Origin: Mikania micrantha
Taxonomy: Eukaryota > Streptophyta > Magnoliopsida > Asterales > Asteraceae
Direction of reading: 5' to 3'
DNA: 64,000 bases
Assembly (NCBI GenBank): GCA_009363875.1
Contig: CM018680.1
Coordinates: forward strand, 69,269,139-69,333,138
Part shown: positions 19,690 through 30,569 of the stretch, in pieces
Layout: each line of letters starts with the position of its first letter
Position numbering within the stretch: position 1 is the first letter of the stretch
Notes under the pieces: generated by a model
Seen by the model: the letters and a program-made list of their open reading frames with translations, nothing else
Database searches by the model: none
What the model was told of the DNA's origin: nothing
Position numbers and translations under genes: made by a program

Positions 19690-21641
19690 ACGAGAGGAGT
19701 TGCGGTGGTTGGAAGTTGCGTGTGGTTAACAGTGAACACAAACACCAAGGGGCTGAACAACTAGGCGGTCATCCTTATGCGATGAGATTGAACGAAGATG
19801 AAACACGTCTAGTTGAGCAACTGTCAAATCAAAACATGTTGCCCTGTTACATACTTGCAGTTGTTAAGGACCAAAACCCCGATAATGTTTCTAACCTTAG
19901 ATCTATTTACAATGCACGACAAAAGTTACGTGTTGGACAAAACACGGGGGAAACTCCAATGCAGGTCCTTTTTAACACTCTGCAAAATAATAATTTTATT
20001 TACCAAACTCTACGAATGACGTGGAACATATTTTTTTTATCCACCAGACATCCTATAATATTTGGCGGACATTTCCTCATGTCTTGTTAATTGACACAAC
20101 TTACAAAACGAACAAATACAACATGCAATTTGTTCAAATAGTAAGGAACGTGAAGAGAGTTTCGTTTAGGTGTTACAAAAGCTAAAAGATACACTTCAAC
20201 AGTGTATGGAGCCACGTGTTATTGTAACCGATAGAGAACTGTCTCTTATAAACGCATGTCACAGAATATTTCCCAGTGCTGCCCAATTACTTTGCAGGTG
20301 GCACATATTTAAAAACATATCCAAACATAGCAGGCCAAGTTTTTCGTTATCAGACTAGCAAAAGTTTGGATATATGTGGTAGGTTGTGATAGACTCTGCA
20401 ACTCTTGATAGTTATGAGTATAACTACAGCCGACTTCATGAATGACTATGGACATCTCATCAGAGTAATATTCTATTTCTTGTATTTAATTGTTTTTTAG
20501 TTATATGAGACGTAATAATTTGTGTATGTTTTTCAGGAGTAATAGGATATTTGCAAGTAAATTGGTTGCAAAAGTACAAAGAGATGTTTGTGTCTGCGTA
20601 GATAGATAAAAACCGAAATTTTGGTCAGCGAACCACCAACAGAGTTGAAAGCCAACATTCCCTGTCAAAAAAATATCTTCATTCAACCAACAACATGTTA
20701 GACAGTATTGTTGGTGATGTTATTCAAATTGTGAAATGGCAGGAAGAATCCATAAAGGAAAGTTTTGAAAGAAGCATAATCTTTCATATGGCACATCACA
20801 ATGATGATCAATTTGAATTATTAAAAGGGAATGTATCTCATGTAGCCTTAGATTTGTTGGTTGGTGAAAAGGCCAAAATTCAGATGTTGATAACATCTAA
20901 TTCATCATGCGGTTGTCATCTTTTCATGACCCGTGGATTGCTGTGTGCATGTCGTCTATCTAATAGTATGATTTCATTAAATTTAATAATATATTTACAT
21001 ATATATATTTATGTATAATCATAACTTGTTTTTATTATTTTAAAACAGATGCTAAAATTACACCAGATGAGATAGACGTATTTTGGCGTAAGCTTAATTT
21101 AAACCCATCATTACTTAACGAGGACAAAAACGTTGATATCGATGTCCAAATGGATCGGGTGATACAACATATTAAGAATCAACCAAATCCAGTGAAGAAG
21201 AGTATGATGTCAAAGGTTTTAAGTGCGGTTTCCCACTTAAATCAATGAAAAAAGATCCTGTTGTGCAAACCAACACTTGTGTGCGTCCGAATTTAAAGAC
21301 ACAACAAAAAAAGAGCCTGCCCGACACAGTTCATTTACAAAGCCAAAGAAAAACAAGCAAGATCTTTCAACGGACGCTCATGATAGTAAGTTGCAGCGTG
21401 CTAATTCGTTTTCTTCAACGACAAAAATGCACGATTTCATGGGGTCATCGCAGCCAAATGTTGGGTTATCGTAACATACCATTGACATCTCAGTAAATCT
21501 AACTGGTCACCAACTTTACAGTTTTAACCGGTTCAAAAATCACATTCCGAAAGTTTTCCACCCATACATCTCACGAATACAAGACGTTACTCCAAACGGA
21601 AATTGTGGCTTTAGGTCTGTGGCTGTTGCTTTAGGATTTCC
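19690..21641 (+). pseudogene. MULE transposase (FAR1/MURA type) with SWIM finger and start of an OTU domain
   Basis: Degenerate plus-strand gene. 19716-20090 encodes the N-terminal part (YAMRLNEDETRLVEQLS, LRSIYNARQKLR) and, after frameshifts, LLIDTTYKTNKYNMQF with the first catalytic Asp. 20170-20340 encodes VIVTDRELSLINAC and LCRWHIFKNISKH with the second Asp. The part between is deleted. After a probable intron (ending TTTTTCAG at about 20536), 20600-20965 holds RVESQHSLSKKYL and a SWIM zinc finger (CGCHLFMTRGLLCAC). A second intron ends AAAACAG near 21048. 21590-21640 encodes NGNCGFRSVAVALGF, the catalytic start of an OTU cysteine-protease domain, cut off by the SIRE element at 21642. The transposase would have excised and inserted Mutator-like DNA; this copy is dead. 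Confidence 0.82.
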
Positions 21642-22012
21642 TGTAGGTCCTTAAACTGATCAAGATCCAAACTTTATCTTCATAGTCATCATCGTTGATG
21701 TCTAACGAGTGTTGAATCCAGGTTAGAATCAAGAAAGCAATAAGAAAAATGCAAACTTTTATAAAATCCGAAAAGTTCGAGTACAAGTGCCTCAATACGT
21801 CTAGAGAGCAAATGCCTCGGGATTCCAACCTAAACCTGTACAAAATACGTCTATTTATACTAGGCCTAGGAGTACACGAAATCTATTACAAAAGTTCGAG
21901 TACACGATCAGTTCGTGTACTCGAAATACTGTACACAAATTTTCATCAAAAATCTGATCTTTGACTCTTCCGCTTTGACTTTATCAGTCTTCATCGTGTA
22001 GTGGGCTCTACA
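21642..22012 (-). repeat. 3' LTR of the second SIRE element
   Basis: 371 bp, plus strand TGTAGGTCC to GCTCTACA, flanked on the right by a polypurine tract. It contains a minus-strand TATA box (21851-21859, reading TATAAATAG) and several GAGTACACGA/TCGTGTACTC motifs at 21865-21925. The 5' partner is not in the assembled sequence, so length is from the TG..CA ends only. Confidence 0.7.
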
Positions 22013-22024
22013 AACTCCCCCTAG
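22013..22024 (-). promoter_or_regulatory. Polypurine tract of the second SIRE element
   Basis: The minus strand reads CTAGGGGGAGTT just before the LTR start TGTAGAGCC. Confidence 0.75.
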
Positions 22025-22034
22025 ACTGGTGAAG

Positions 22035-25000
22035 TCATCCAATCGGAAGAGTGACATTATGTGGCCCAGCTCCTGCATACAGCTTTAGCTTGATAGCAAA
22101 GGCCACTACTCGTGTGAAAGGCTTTGCCTCCTCATCCTTTCCAGAGTATACTCGAATAGGAGACTCATGCAGCCTCATCATATCTTCCTTCCCATACTTC
22201 AGCAGATCCATAGGGTCGAGAATGATGTCGAGATCATTAATATCATCTTGATTCTTGATAATGACTGCTGCAAGATTGAGATCGTCATAATACCAGGACA
22301 GGAAGTTTGCCAATGAATTATCAGGAACTCTAGGCGAAACGGTCACTGCTTGCTCGACATGAGGTGGGGGGTACTTGTAGTATACCCATGGCTTTTTCGT
22401 CTTTCGATCGATAACACATGAAGAAACAAACCGTCTTCCCTTGGCCGTACGCATGACTGAAAAGTCCTTTTCACATTGGTCCTTAATAAACTTGGCAAAT
22501 AGATTAGCCTGAGAGTCTTTAGAGGGATTGAAGAACATTGCGTTGTTGATGCTTCGAATGTCAACCTTTGGCAAGGTGCAAAAGTCTCTCGGCCTTTTAT
22601 AGAATTCGACCTTTCCATTCATCCTCTTTACCAGATAAATGTCCCTTACTTTGTCATACATCCAGCAGCATACGTTGGACCTGTCGTTACGAACCGCGAA
22701 CAGGTTTCTGTCGTCTGAAATGAAGGTATGCTCTGGATGTTCGTCACCCATTTCCTTAAACCATGCAACTTTATCCACAGGAGGAGAAGGTGTCCAATCC
22801 TTCTTTTTGTCGAACCAGCTGTCGATCACTTCATGAAGAGAAGTAACCTCCTTTCCCAATGCATCAATGTATTTGTGGGCATACAAATAGTCAATATAAG
22901 GATCGGATGAGACGTTGCCGAGTATAATATTTTCTGGTTCTTCCTCTACAGATGCCCCTGCAGAGGATTCGGCACCTTCCTTTGTCTTCTCACTAGGTGA
23001 CTCAAAGTCAAAGTCATTAGGAAGATCGTCAAACAAGCTATCGAGCCCGGCTCCTGATGTTTCATCCGGTTGAACGCAATCACTGAACAGGATGTCATCG
23101 GGAATATCTCCAAAAAGATCATCATAAAGTCCAGGAGGCTTTCCTGACGAGGATGAATTTCCTGTATCGCCTCCCTGATCCTTGTCATCTGGGGTCCCTA
23201 ATCCTTATCCTTTTTGCCCTCATCCTTATCTTCATCTTTGTCATCCTTCTTTTCCTTGTCATCCTTTTTTTCTTCTGGATCCTCTTCCTTTTTGTCATTA
23301 CCATCATCATCATCACTATCATCACTGTCATCACCATCATCTTGAACATTGTCATGTGAATCGGAGACTTCTTCTCCTTTGATCCTTTTAATCTCTTTGC
23401 TCATCTTGTGGTTCTCCAGCAAAAGAAATCTAATAAACCTTTCGTGAGCTTTTATCTTCCCACAACATTTGTTTAGCTGGCTACATATCCTGATCTTTCC
23501 CTCCTGCAAATTGAGAATAAGACCCTCCTTGCGCTTGGAATCATTTTCAAGTTGAAATACTCTTTCCTGCAAGCCTATGAGATCAACAGGCACATGTCCC
23601 GGCTCATATGGTGAATCAGCGTGCAAAGGAGATTTTCCTTTGTCACTGCTCAAGCGAGTAGGAGATGGTGGAGTTTTGGTGTGAGGGATGGATGTAGTAA
23701 AGGATGAAGTTGTGGATCTGGCTGGTAGTTTGATGACTAAGTTTGGTTTGGCTTGCTGAGTGGGTTGTGTTTGAGTTGGTGGAGGTGGTTGTGGTTTTGT
23801 ATGTGGAGGAGGTTGTGTGGGTGCTTGTAATGGTTTGGCTGGTTTAGATGGCTTGGGTTTTGTGGGAGGTTTAGGTTGTGTGGGTTGAGAAGGTTTTAGG
23901 GGTGGAGGTGGTTGTGTAGGTGGAGGTGGTTGAGTAGGTGAAGGTGGTTGTGTAGGTGCCTGTGATATAATGGAAGCTGCAGAAGAGAAGGATAGGCTTG
24001 AGAACAGCTTTTGAATCCTGGGATCTTTGGTTCTTTTGGCCATTGTCTTTTGCCTCTTCCTTTTCGGTTATGACCCAGGAGTTGGAGTGTAATCCGCGTC
24101 CTGTGCTTCTTCTCGTTCTTGCCTGGTGGGAGGTGGCTTCTTAGGAACAAAGTCTTCACTTGATGAAGAAGAAGTCTCAAAAGTAGTATCCTCTGCAGCT
24201 TTATCAACTTTTGAACTTGTGGCCTGGACGTCATGCTCCTCAACCACAAAGGCAACAGGAGTTCCTTGATCCTCCACAACGTTTTCATCCCCCACAAAAC
24301 GTCCAAACTTTATCAGGGGCCTCTGACCGATACACTGCTTTTTCCCGCGCTTATTCATCTTCATGTATCCGAAAATGTCATCGCGCATTCTCTTGATCTC
24401 CAAAGTGCCAAGAGTGGGAGTCAAAGATGGATACTTCTTGTTGATGATGATCTGCACAAATCGAGGGAATGCCAAGAAACGTTCCTTTCTTCGTCCCTTG
24501 ATATTTGCGTACATGTCAATGAAGATCATCTTGGAGTAGAATCCATTCCAAGTGCTAAAGCCACCAGGCAGGAACTAAGAGTCTGGTTTAGCATATCGTA
24601 TCCACCCTTCCGTCCAGAGAGACACTGCGTCACTACTTGAGCCAGATATCTCCAATACGGATGCAGTAGCTTCTTCTCAGTGGGTGGATAAGCGCCTTCA
24701 TGTCCCATTTGAAAGACAGTTCGGTTCACCAACGCTTGATCAAGCTCAACCGGGTCAGAATCTTTGTCTCCGAACTGCAGACATTCTCTGATAATTTGCT
24801 CCGAAATTATGATGGGGTGACCCTGGATCTTTCCAACGATAATGATGTTTCCATCTGCATCGACACTTTCTTCCACGGTGCTCCAGAAGCTCCTAACAAA
24901 GTCGTTCATAATGGGCGGATACTCCATAATGGCATAGTTGACAGGCGACAAAATCAGTCCATCTACCATACTCTTGAATTCTGAGTGTTTGGCTGGAGGT

Positions 25001-25053
25001 TCCCCAAGAAATGCTGTCATGTTGTGATCATGCACAAACCGTAAGTCTGCCAT
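22035..25053 (-). pseudogene. Env-like extra ORF of the second SIRE element, broken
   Basis: It lies downstream of pol, where SIRE-type elements carry an extra ORF of unproven function. 25053-24526 (175 codons, start MADLRFVHDHNM) leads by a frameshift into 24529-24068, where IFIDMYANIKG follows. A single in-frame TAA at 24068 separates that from 24043-23198, a segment with proline-rich PTQPP/PPPT repeats, then an acidic/lysine-rich block (DDSDDSDDDDGNDKKEEDPEEKK). Another frameshift leads into the last segment (23190-22035; FDDLPNDFDFESPSEKTKEG, then a globular part with CCWMYDKVRDIYLVKR and ending ALPIG-like). No signal peptide or membrane segment is evident. The name env-like reflects position only. 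Confidence 0.72.
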
Positions 25054-25128
25054 CTGAAAAATACAAACAGATCAAGTTAGTTTAGATTCAAGAAAGACTG
25101 GATTTGCCAAAAATCTTCTAAGTCTGAG

Positions 25129-25361
25129 TGTACACGAAAACCAGAATGTTCACGAAACTCAGAGTTGAAAAAAAATTCTAAGTCTTGTGTACACGAAGAC
25201 CAAGATGTACACGAAATACTTGATGTACACGAAATGTGATGTGTACACGAAGTATATTCTGTACACGAAATGGATCTTGTACACGAAATGTGATCTGTAC
25301 ACGAAGCATTGGTTGTACACGAAGTGTTCGTGTACTCGAAGTTATTACATTTCGTGTACTC
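25129..25361. repeat. Degenerate ~18-bp minisatellite with GTACACGAA core
   Basis: About ten units built on GTACACGAAATGTGATCT and variants, most regular from 25203 to 25330. GTACACGAA is half of the palindrome TTCGTGTACACGAA. ORFs on both strands through it (CTRS-like repeats of Cys-Thr) are products of the repeat. It sits within ~300 bp upstream of the env-like start. Confidence 0.85.
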
Positions 25362-25839
25362 CAAATTCTTTGAAAAACTCATCATTTTGGCTCCATAGAT
25401 GTTCTAATCCTGTTCAATATACTCGCAATTGAGAGGCGACCAACATATTCACAAATCGCCTTTCAATTTTAAGCACTTCGTGGTCAATTTGACCAAAAAC
25501 CTTCAGTACACGAAATATGCGTATTCGAAACTTAATTTTGACCATAACTTTCGAATTCACGGTCAAAATTTGATAAAACTTTATACCTAAGATCGCCTAA
25601 GTATGATCCAGAAGATGGTCGGAGTAGAATTTCGAAATTGGCTCTAGAAACTGAAATCGCCTCAGAGAAAGAAATCTGTACTCGAAAATGAAAAATGTGT
25701 ACACTAAAATCTGGTATTCGAAATTCAATATGCTTGGGCTATTTATAGAATTATTTCAAGTACACTATTTCGTGTACACAATTTCGAGTACACACACTTA
25801 GTTAATTTTCGATTTAAAAATTCTAACTTTTCTAAAACA

Positions 25840-25893
25840 AAATAAAATAAAATAAAATAAAATAAAAAGAAATAAAATAAAATAAAATAAAAT
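25840..25893. repeat. AAAAT/AATAA microsatellite
   Basis: Pentanucleotide AAAAT repeated about ten times, with one AAAAG interruption. Confidence 0.9.
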
Positions 25894-26874
25894 TTGACAA
25901 GTTTAAGTTTAGTCGGGTCAAATTTGTGGGATCAAATCTGTTATCAAAATTTTTTTACCATATTAGATAATTTCTAAACAAAGCACAACCTTTAAATAGC
26001 TATTCCCACCAATAATTTCCACTCGTTATTTCATTTCTTAAAAATCAGTTTTATGATCAAGTTTTTCTGAAAGTATCTTATGGGAAATTTGTGAACATTT
26101 AGACTGTAAGACTAGATTAATATGCAACCTATCAGTCTTGTTAAATCCTTTGTTTCAAACTTTGATTGTGTTTCAACGAACTTAAAATTATTTTGACAGA
26201 GTTTTAAGATGAGAAAAGAAAAGAACAGATCCATTAGATTAGAATCAAGAACAAGAAGGGGTTCTATCATCTTGTGCTCATTGGCATCTTTTATTTACTG
26301 ATCTGCAGACACATTGGCCTTAACGTCACACATTCAGGTCTTTGCTTACGCAAAACATAGAATGCTTCAGTAGGTATTTCCCGCTCTTTGTTTGCACAAA
26401 ACATAGGAAATACCCGAGTTTTTTTAAACACAATTTCAAGTTTATAGAAACACAATCTCGTTTTGATACAAGGATTTAATCAAAAAGTCAAATAGTTGTC
26501 ACACATTTCTAGTTATCTAATGATCACAATTTCACACTTATTTATCGACTTATATGTATTTTAATTTTGATCAAGTCTGATTATTTAAGTTTTGAAAAAC
26601 TTATTTCAACTTCTTATTACAGAATAGATATTCAAAGTTGTTATTCTTTTAGAAATCTTATTAAGATAGTAAAATTTTGATCCTTAGAAATTATTTCACT
26701 TCCCAATTTGATCGATTCACTTTGCTTGTTCAAATAAACTCTTTTTGTATTTTCATAAGTTTTGAAAAATTAAAAGTAATTTTGTAATTTTCTTTAAATA
26801 ACAAGAAGCAGAATCTCCTTTTCTAAGGGTTTCAAAACTCAACTCCCCCTAAACTTATAGATCATCTTAGACTT

Positions 26875-27000
26875 GACTCAAAGACCAAAAATCTTTTTGT
26901 TGTTTTATAAATTTTGACTCAAAGAACGAAAAATCTTTTTGTTGTTTTGCAAATTTTTGACTCAAAGAATGAAAAATCTTTTTGTTGTTTTGTAAATTTT
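26875..27000. repeat. Three tandem ~60-bp repeats beside a polypurine-like tract
   Basis: The unit is TTGACTCAAAGA..GAAAAATC followed by TTTTTGTTGTTTTGTAAATT, three copies with few changes. The array is flanked by CTCCCCCTAAA on both sides (26843-26855 and 27001-27011). Confidence 0.8.
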
Positions 27001-27006
27001 CTCCCC

Positions 27007-30000
27007 CTAAATTTGTGAACAGATTAAGACACAAATTTTAATGTATTTACAAAAGCTTATTAGTTTGAGAGAGGCAAGCAAGTGATGAAAGCGTGCTGTG
27101 TCGAACGGTTTTGTGAAAAGGTCCGCTAGATTGTCATCTATGTGGACCTTTTCAAGATGAATTAGCTTCCATTCGAAACAGTCACGGATGAAGTGAATCC
27201 GGATGTCAATATGTTTAGTTTTGGAGTGTTGTACCGGATTTTTGACGATCTATAAGGCTGCTTCATTGTCACAATAAATAGGAGAGTCAAGAAAGTTCAA
27301 ACCGTAGTCGAGGAGTTGTTGTTGCATCCAGATAACCTGAGAACAGCAACTGGAAGCAGCAACATATTCGGCTTCTGCAGTGGATGTGGATACGGTCGTT
27401 TGCTTCTTGCATTGCCATGAGACAAGGCGATCTCCCAGGTACTGACATCCACCAGTGGTTGACTTCCTATCCAGGTTACATCCACCAAAGTCACTGTCTG
27501 AGTATGCAAATAATCGAAACTCAGAGTTCTTTGGGTACCAAAAGACCGAGTTTAGGCTTCCCGACTAGGTACCGAAAGATTCTCTTGACAGCTATGAGGT
27601 GAGATGCCTTCGGATTTGCCTGATATCTGGCACACTGACATACTGAGAACATAATGTCTGGACGACTAGCAGTCAGATACATCAGAGAACCAATCATCGA
27701 GCGATAGAGGTGTTGATCAACATCTTCACCTTCCGAATCCGAAGTCAAGATAGGACGAGCGGCCATGGGAGTGGATGCCGGTTTTGACTCCATCATTTTG
27801 AACTTGTTCAAAATGTCTGTGACGTATTTTCCTTGGTGAATCAGCACACCCTTAGAATCCTGCTTCACCTGCAGACCTAGAAAGAAGGTCATTTCTCCCA
27901 TCGCGCTCATCTCAAACTTCTTCTTCATTACCCCCTCAAATTCTTTGCACAATGCTGAGCTTGTGGAGCCGAAAATAATGTCATCCACATAGATTTGGAC
28001 TAGAATTAAATCATCCTTATCCTTGCCAACGAACAAAGTCTGATCAATGGCTCCATGGGTATATCCATTTGCGAGCAGGTGATCAGTAAGCGTAGCATAC
28101 CATGCTCGCGGTGCTTGATGAAGGCCGTAAAGAGCTTTGTCTAACTTGTAGACATGCTCTGGATACTGAGAATCTTCAAAACCAGGGGGTTGGCACACAT
28201 AGATTTCTTCCTTTACCTTTCCGTATAAGAAAGCTGTCTTACATCCATCTGATATACCGTGAAGTTCATATAGGAGACGTAAGCCAAGAAAATTCGAATG
28301 GCTTCAAGTCGTGCAACTGGCGCAAAGACTTCCTCATAATCTATCCCCTCCTGTTGATAAAAACCTTGAACCACCAACCTTTTCTGATAATGACTCCAGA
28401 GTCATCTCTTTTATTTCTGAAAACCCATCTGGTTCCTATAGGCAGTTTTCCTTTGGGCAGGGGAACCAGATTCCATACTTTAAGTTTCTGAAACTGCATC
28501 AGCTCTTCCTGCATTGCTTCAACCCAGCTGGACTCTTTGAGAGCCATTTTAACATTCTTGGGCTCAACCTGCGAGATAAAACAAGAATATAAACATGAAT
28601 TAATTGGACCTGATTGACTTCTGGTAGTCGTCTCTTCAGGCAAGAGGTTCTGAGCTGTAATGGTTCTGCTTCGAGTGAGAACACCTTCCGAGAGAGGTCC
28701 AATAATATTTTCAACTGGATGATTCTTGTTTATACTGAGTGTTGGCACTTCTTCCACAGCTAGATTGTCTAGCAAGTTGCTGAGATTATTCACTTGATCT
28801 ATACTTGAAGAAGAGATGTTGTCGGTATGAGCATTTTCACTTGACTCGGTTCCTTGATCCACACAATGTTCCTCAGGAATGCTATCTGAGAACAATGGAT
28901 TATCAAAGGTCTGGTGGGAGGAAGATGAGATTTGATCAGCTTCTGGAAGTGGTTGAACAGACTGAGAAGTGTCTGGTTCTGATGGGAGAACTTCTTGTAC
29001 TGGGGTCGGCTGAGCTGGAGGGTCACGATTGTACATGCCAGGAGGATCAACTGTCAAAAGATTAGGATCACATGGAACATAGTCAACTCTATAGTCCACA
29101 TCATCACCTTTGTAGAAATCATCGGTCTGCTTGGATGTTTCAGGATTCTCGGATGTATTGTTAAAAGGCCTGAAAGTAGAATCATACTCAAATAACCAGT
29201 TGGACCAAACCACCAGCATCTGTAGAGTTCATTTCTTGCCAATCTATGTAGTATGATTCCACGATCATCCGAGTCTTCTTGTTGTAAACTCTGTAAGCTG
29301 CTTTCTAGGATGAGTAACCCACAAAGTAACACTCATCTGCCTTATCATCAAACTTGTGATTGGGCTCTGTATGAAGAAGAGTGGCATGGACATCCAAATG
29401 ACTTGAAGTGGCCAACTTTGGGTTTGTGATTGAAGAGAATTTCATAAGGAGTCTTCTGATGTCGCTTGTTCAAAAGTTCCCGATTCTGTACATAACATGC
29501 AGTGTTAACAGCTTCGGCCCAGAAGAAGATTGGCAGCTTAGATTATGACAGCATTGTTCGTGCAGCTTCTATAAGCGTTCTGTTCCTCCTTTCAGCAACT
29601 CCATTTTGCTGAGGTGTTCTGGCTGCACTGTACTGCCTAGCTATCCCTTTCTCATCACAGAAATCTATAAGAGTCTGATTTCTAAATTCAGTTCCCTTAT
29701 CAGTTCTAATCACCTTGACCTTTAGATTCTTCTGATTTTCAATCAAGGTAATGAACTTCTTCAGAATCTCTGGAGTTTCATCTTTCTTGGCCAGAAAGAA
29801 CACCCAAGTGAATCTGGAATAATCATCTGTCACAACAAGACAATATGACTTTTTCACAATACTCATTACGTTAACCGGTCCGAAGAGATCCATATGAAGA
29901 AGTTGAAGAACTGAAGAGATAGAATTGAACAATTTAGGCTTGTGGGGTCTCTTGTGTTGTTTCCCTTTGGCACAAGCGATACATTTCTCAATAGTGGAGA

Positions 30001-30545
30001 AATCTTTAGAAGGTAGACCAATGACGTGATCTCCCTTGGCGAGTCTGTTCAGATTCTTAAGATTTACATGACCCAGTCGCCGATGCCATAACAGACAATC
30101 ATGCTCCGATGCCTTTGAGAACAAACAAGTGTTCTCTGTAAATGAATCTGAGTTCATATTAATAATATAGGCATTGTTTATCCTTGGAGTTCTCATCAGA
30201 ATCCACTTCTCAGGCACTACAAAGCCAGGCTTCAGAATAAGACATTCTTTGTTTGTGAAGTGTGTGGAAAAACTCTTATCACAGATTTGAGAACACTCAG
30301 AAGACTGTGATTGAGCTCTTCAACATAGTACACATCTTCAAAACTAAGAGTTCCATTTGTGACCGTGCCCTTCATGCTTATCCTTCCTCCCTTGTCTCCA
30401 GCAAATGACACATAGCCTCCATTGAATGGTGTAACTTAACTTCATGCAACTGAGAGAAATCCCCAGTCATATGCCGGGAACAGCCACTATCTACATACCA
30501 AACATGTTTAAGCTTGCTTGGCTTTCCCTGCATAGTACACATTCA
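27007..30545 (-). pseudogene. pol: Copia pol of the second SIRE element (PR-IN-RT-RH), frameshifted
   Basis: Protease VDSGCSRHMTG is near 30490-30520. GAG-pre-integrase and HHCC zinc region (HRRLGHVN ... CIACAKGKQHK) at 30110-29990. Integrase core at 29950-29543 with D (LHMDLFGP), D (IRTDKGTEF) and E (NGVAERRNRTL). RT starts near 28560 (SSWVEAMQEELMQFQ, IGTRWVFRNK), is broken near 28340-28200, and resumes with PPGFEDSQYPEHVYKLDKALYGLHQAPRAWY-type sequence and the YVDD catalytic motif near 27980. RNase H (SDSDFGGC, STAEAEYVAAS, ADLFTKPFD) runs to a TAG at 27007-27009. Domain order is typical Ty1/copia. At least four frameshifts or stops prevent a full product. The stop codon falls inside a TAGGGGGAG polypurine tract. 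Confidence 0.85.
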
Positions 30546-30569
30546 ACTAATGAGAAACACTACCCAAAT

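Larger units (their letters stand above)
25077..27006 (-). other. 2 kb non-coding spacer between RNase H and env-like ORF
   Basis: No gene. It holds the GTACACGAA minisatellite (25129-25361), scattered GTACACGAA/TTCGAGTAC motifs up to 25800, a possible minus-strand TATA box (CTATAAATAG, about 25740-25750), an AAAAT-type microsatellite (25840-25893), AT-rich DNA, three ~60-bp repeats (26875-27000) and two polypurine-like tracts. It may be the 5' leader of a separate env-like transcript; that is inference. Confidence 0.6.

Noticed and set aside
22051..23382. Plus-strand ORFs opposite the env-like gene
   Set aside because: Shadows of the minus-strand coding sequence, with no domain of their own.
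25187..25432. Array of short repeats with regular spacers, CRISPR-like at first glance
   Set aside because: Units are degenerate and the spacers are just diverged repeat; the context is a plant retroelement. It is a minisatellite.
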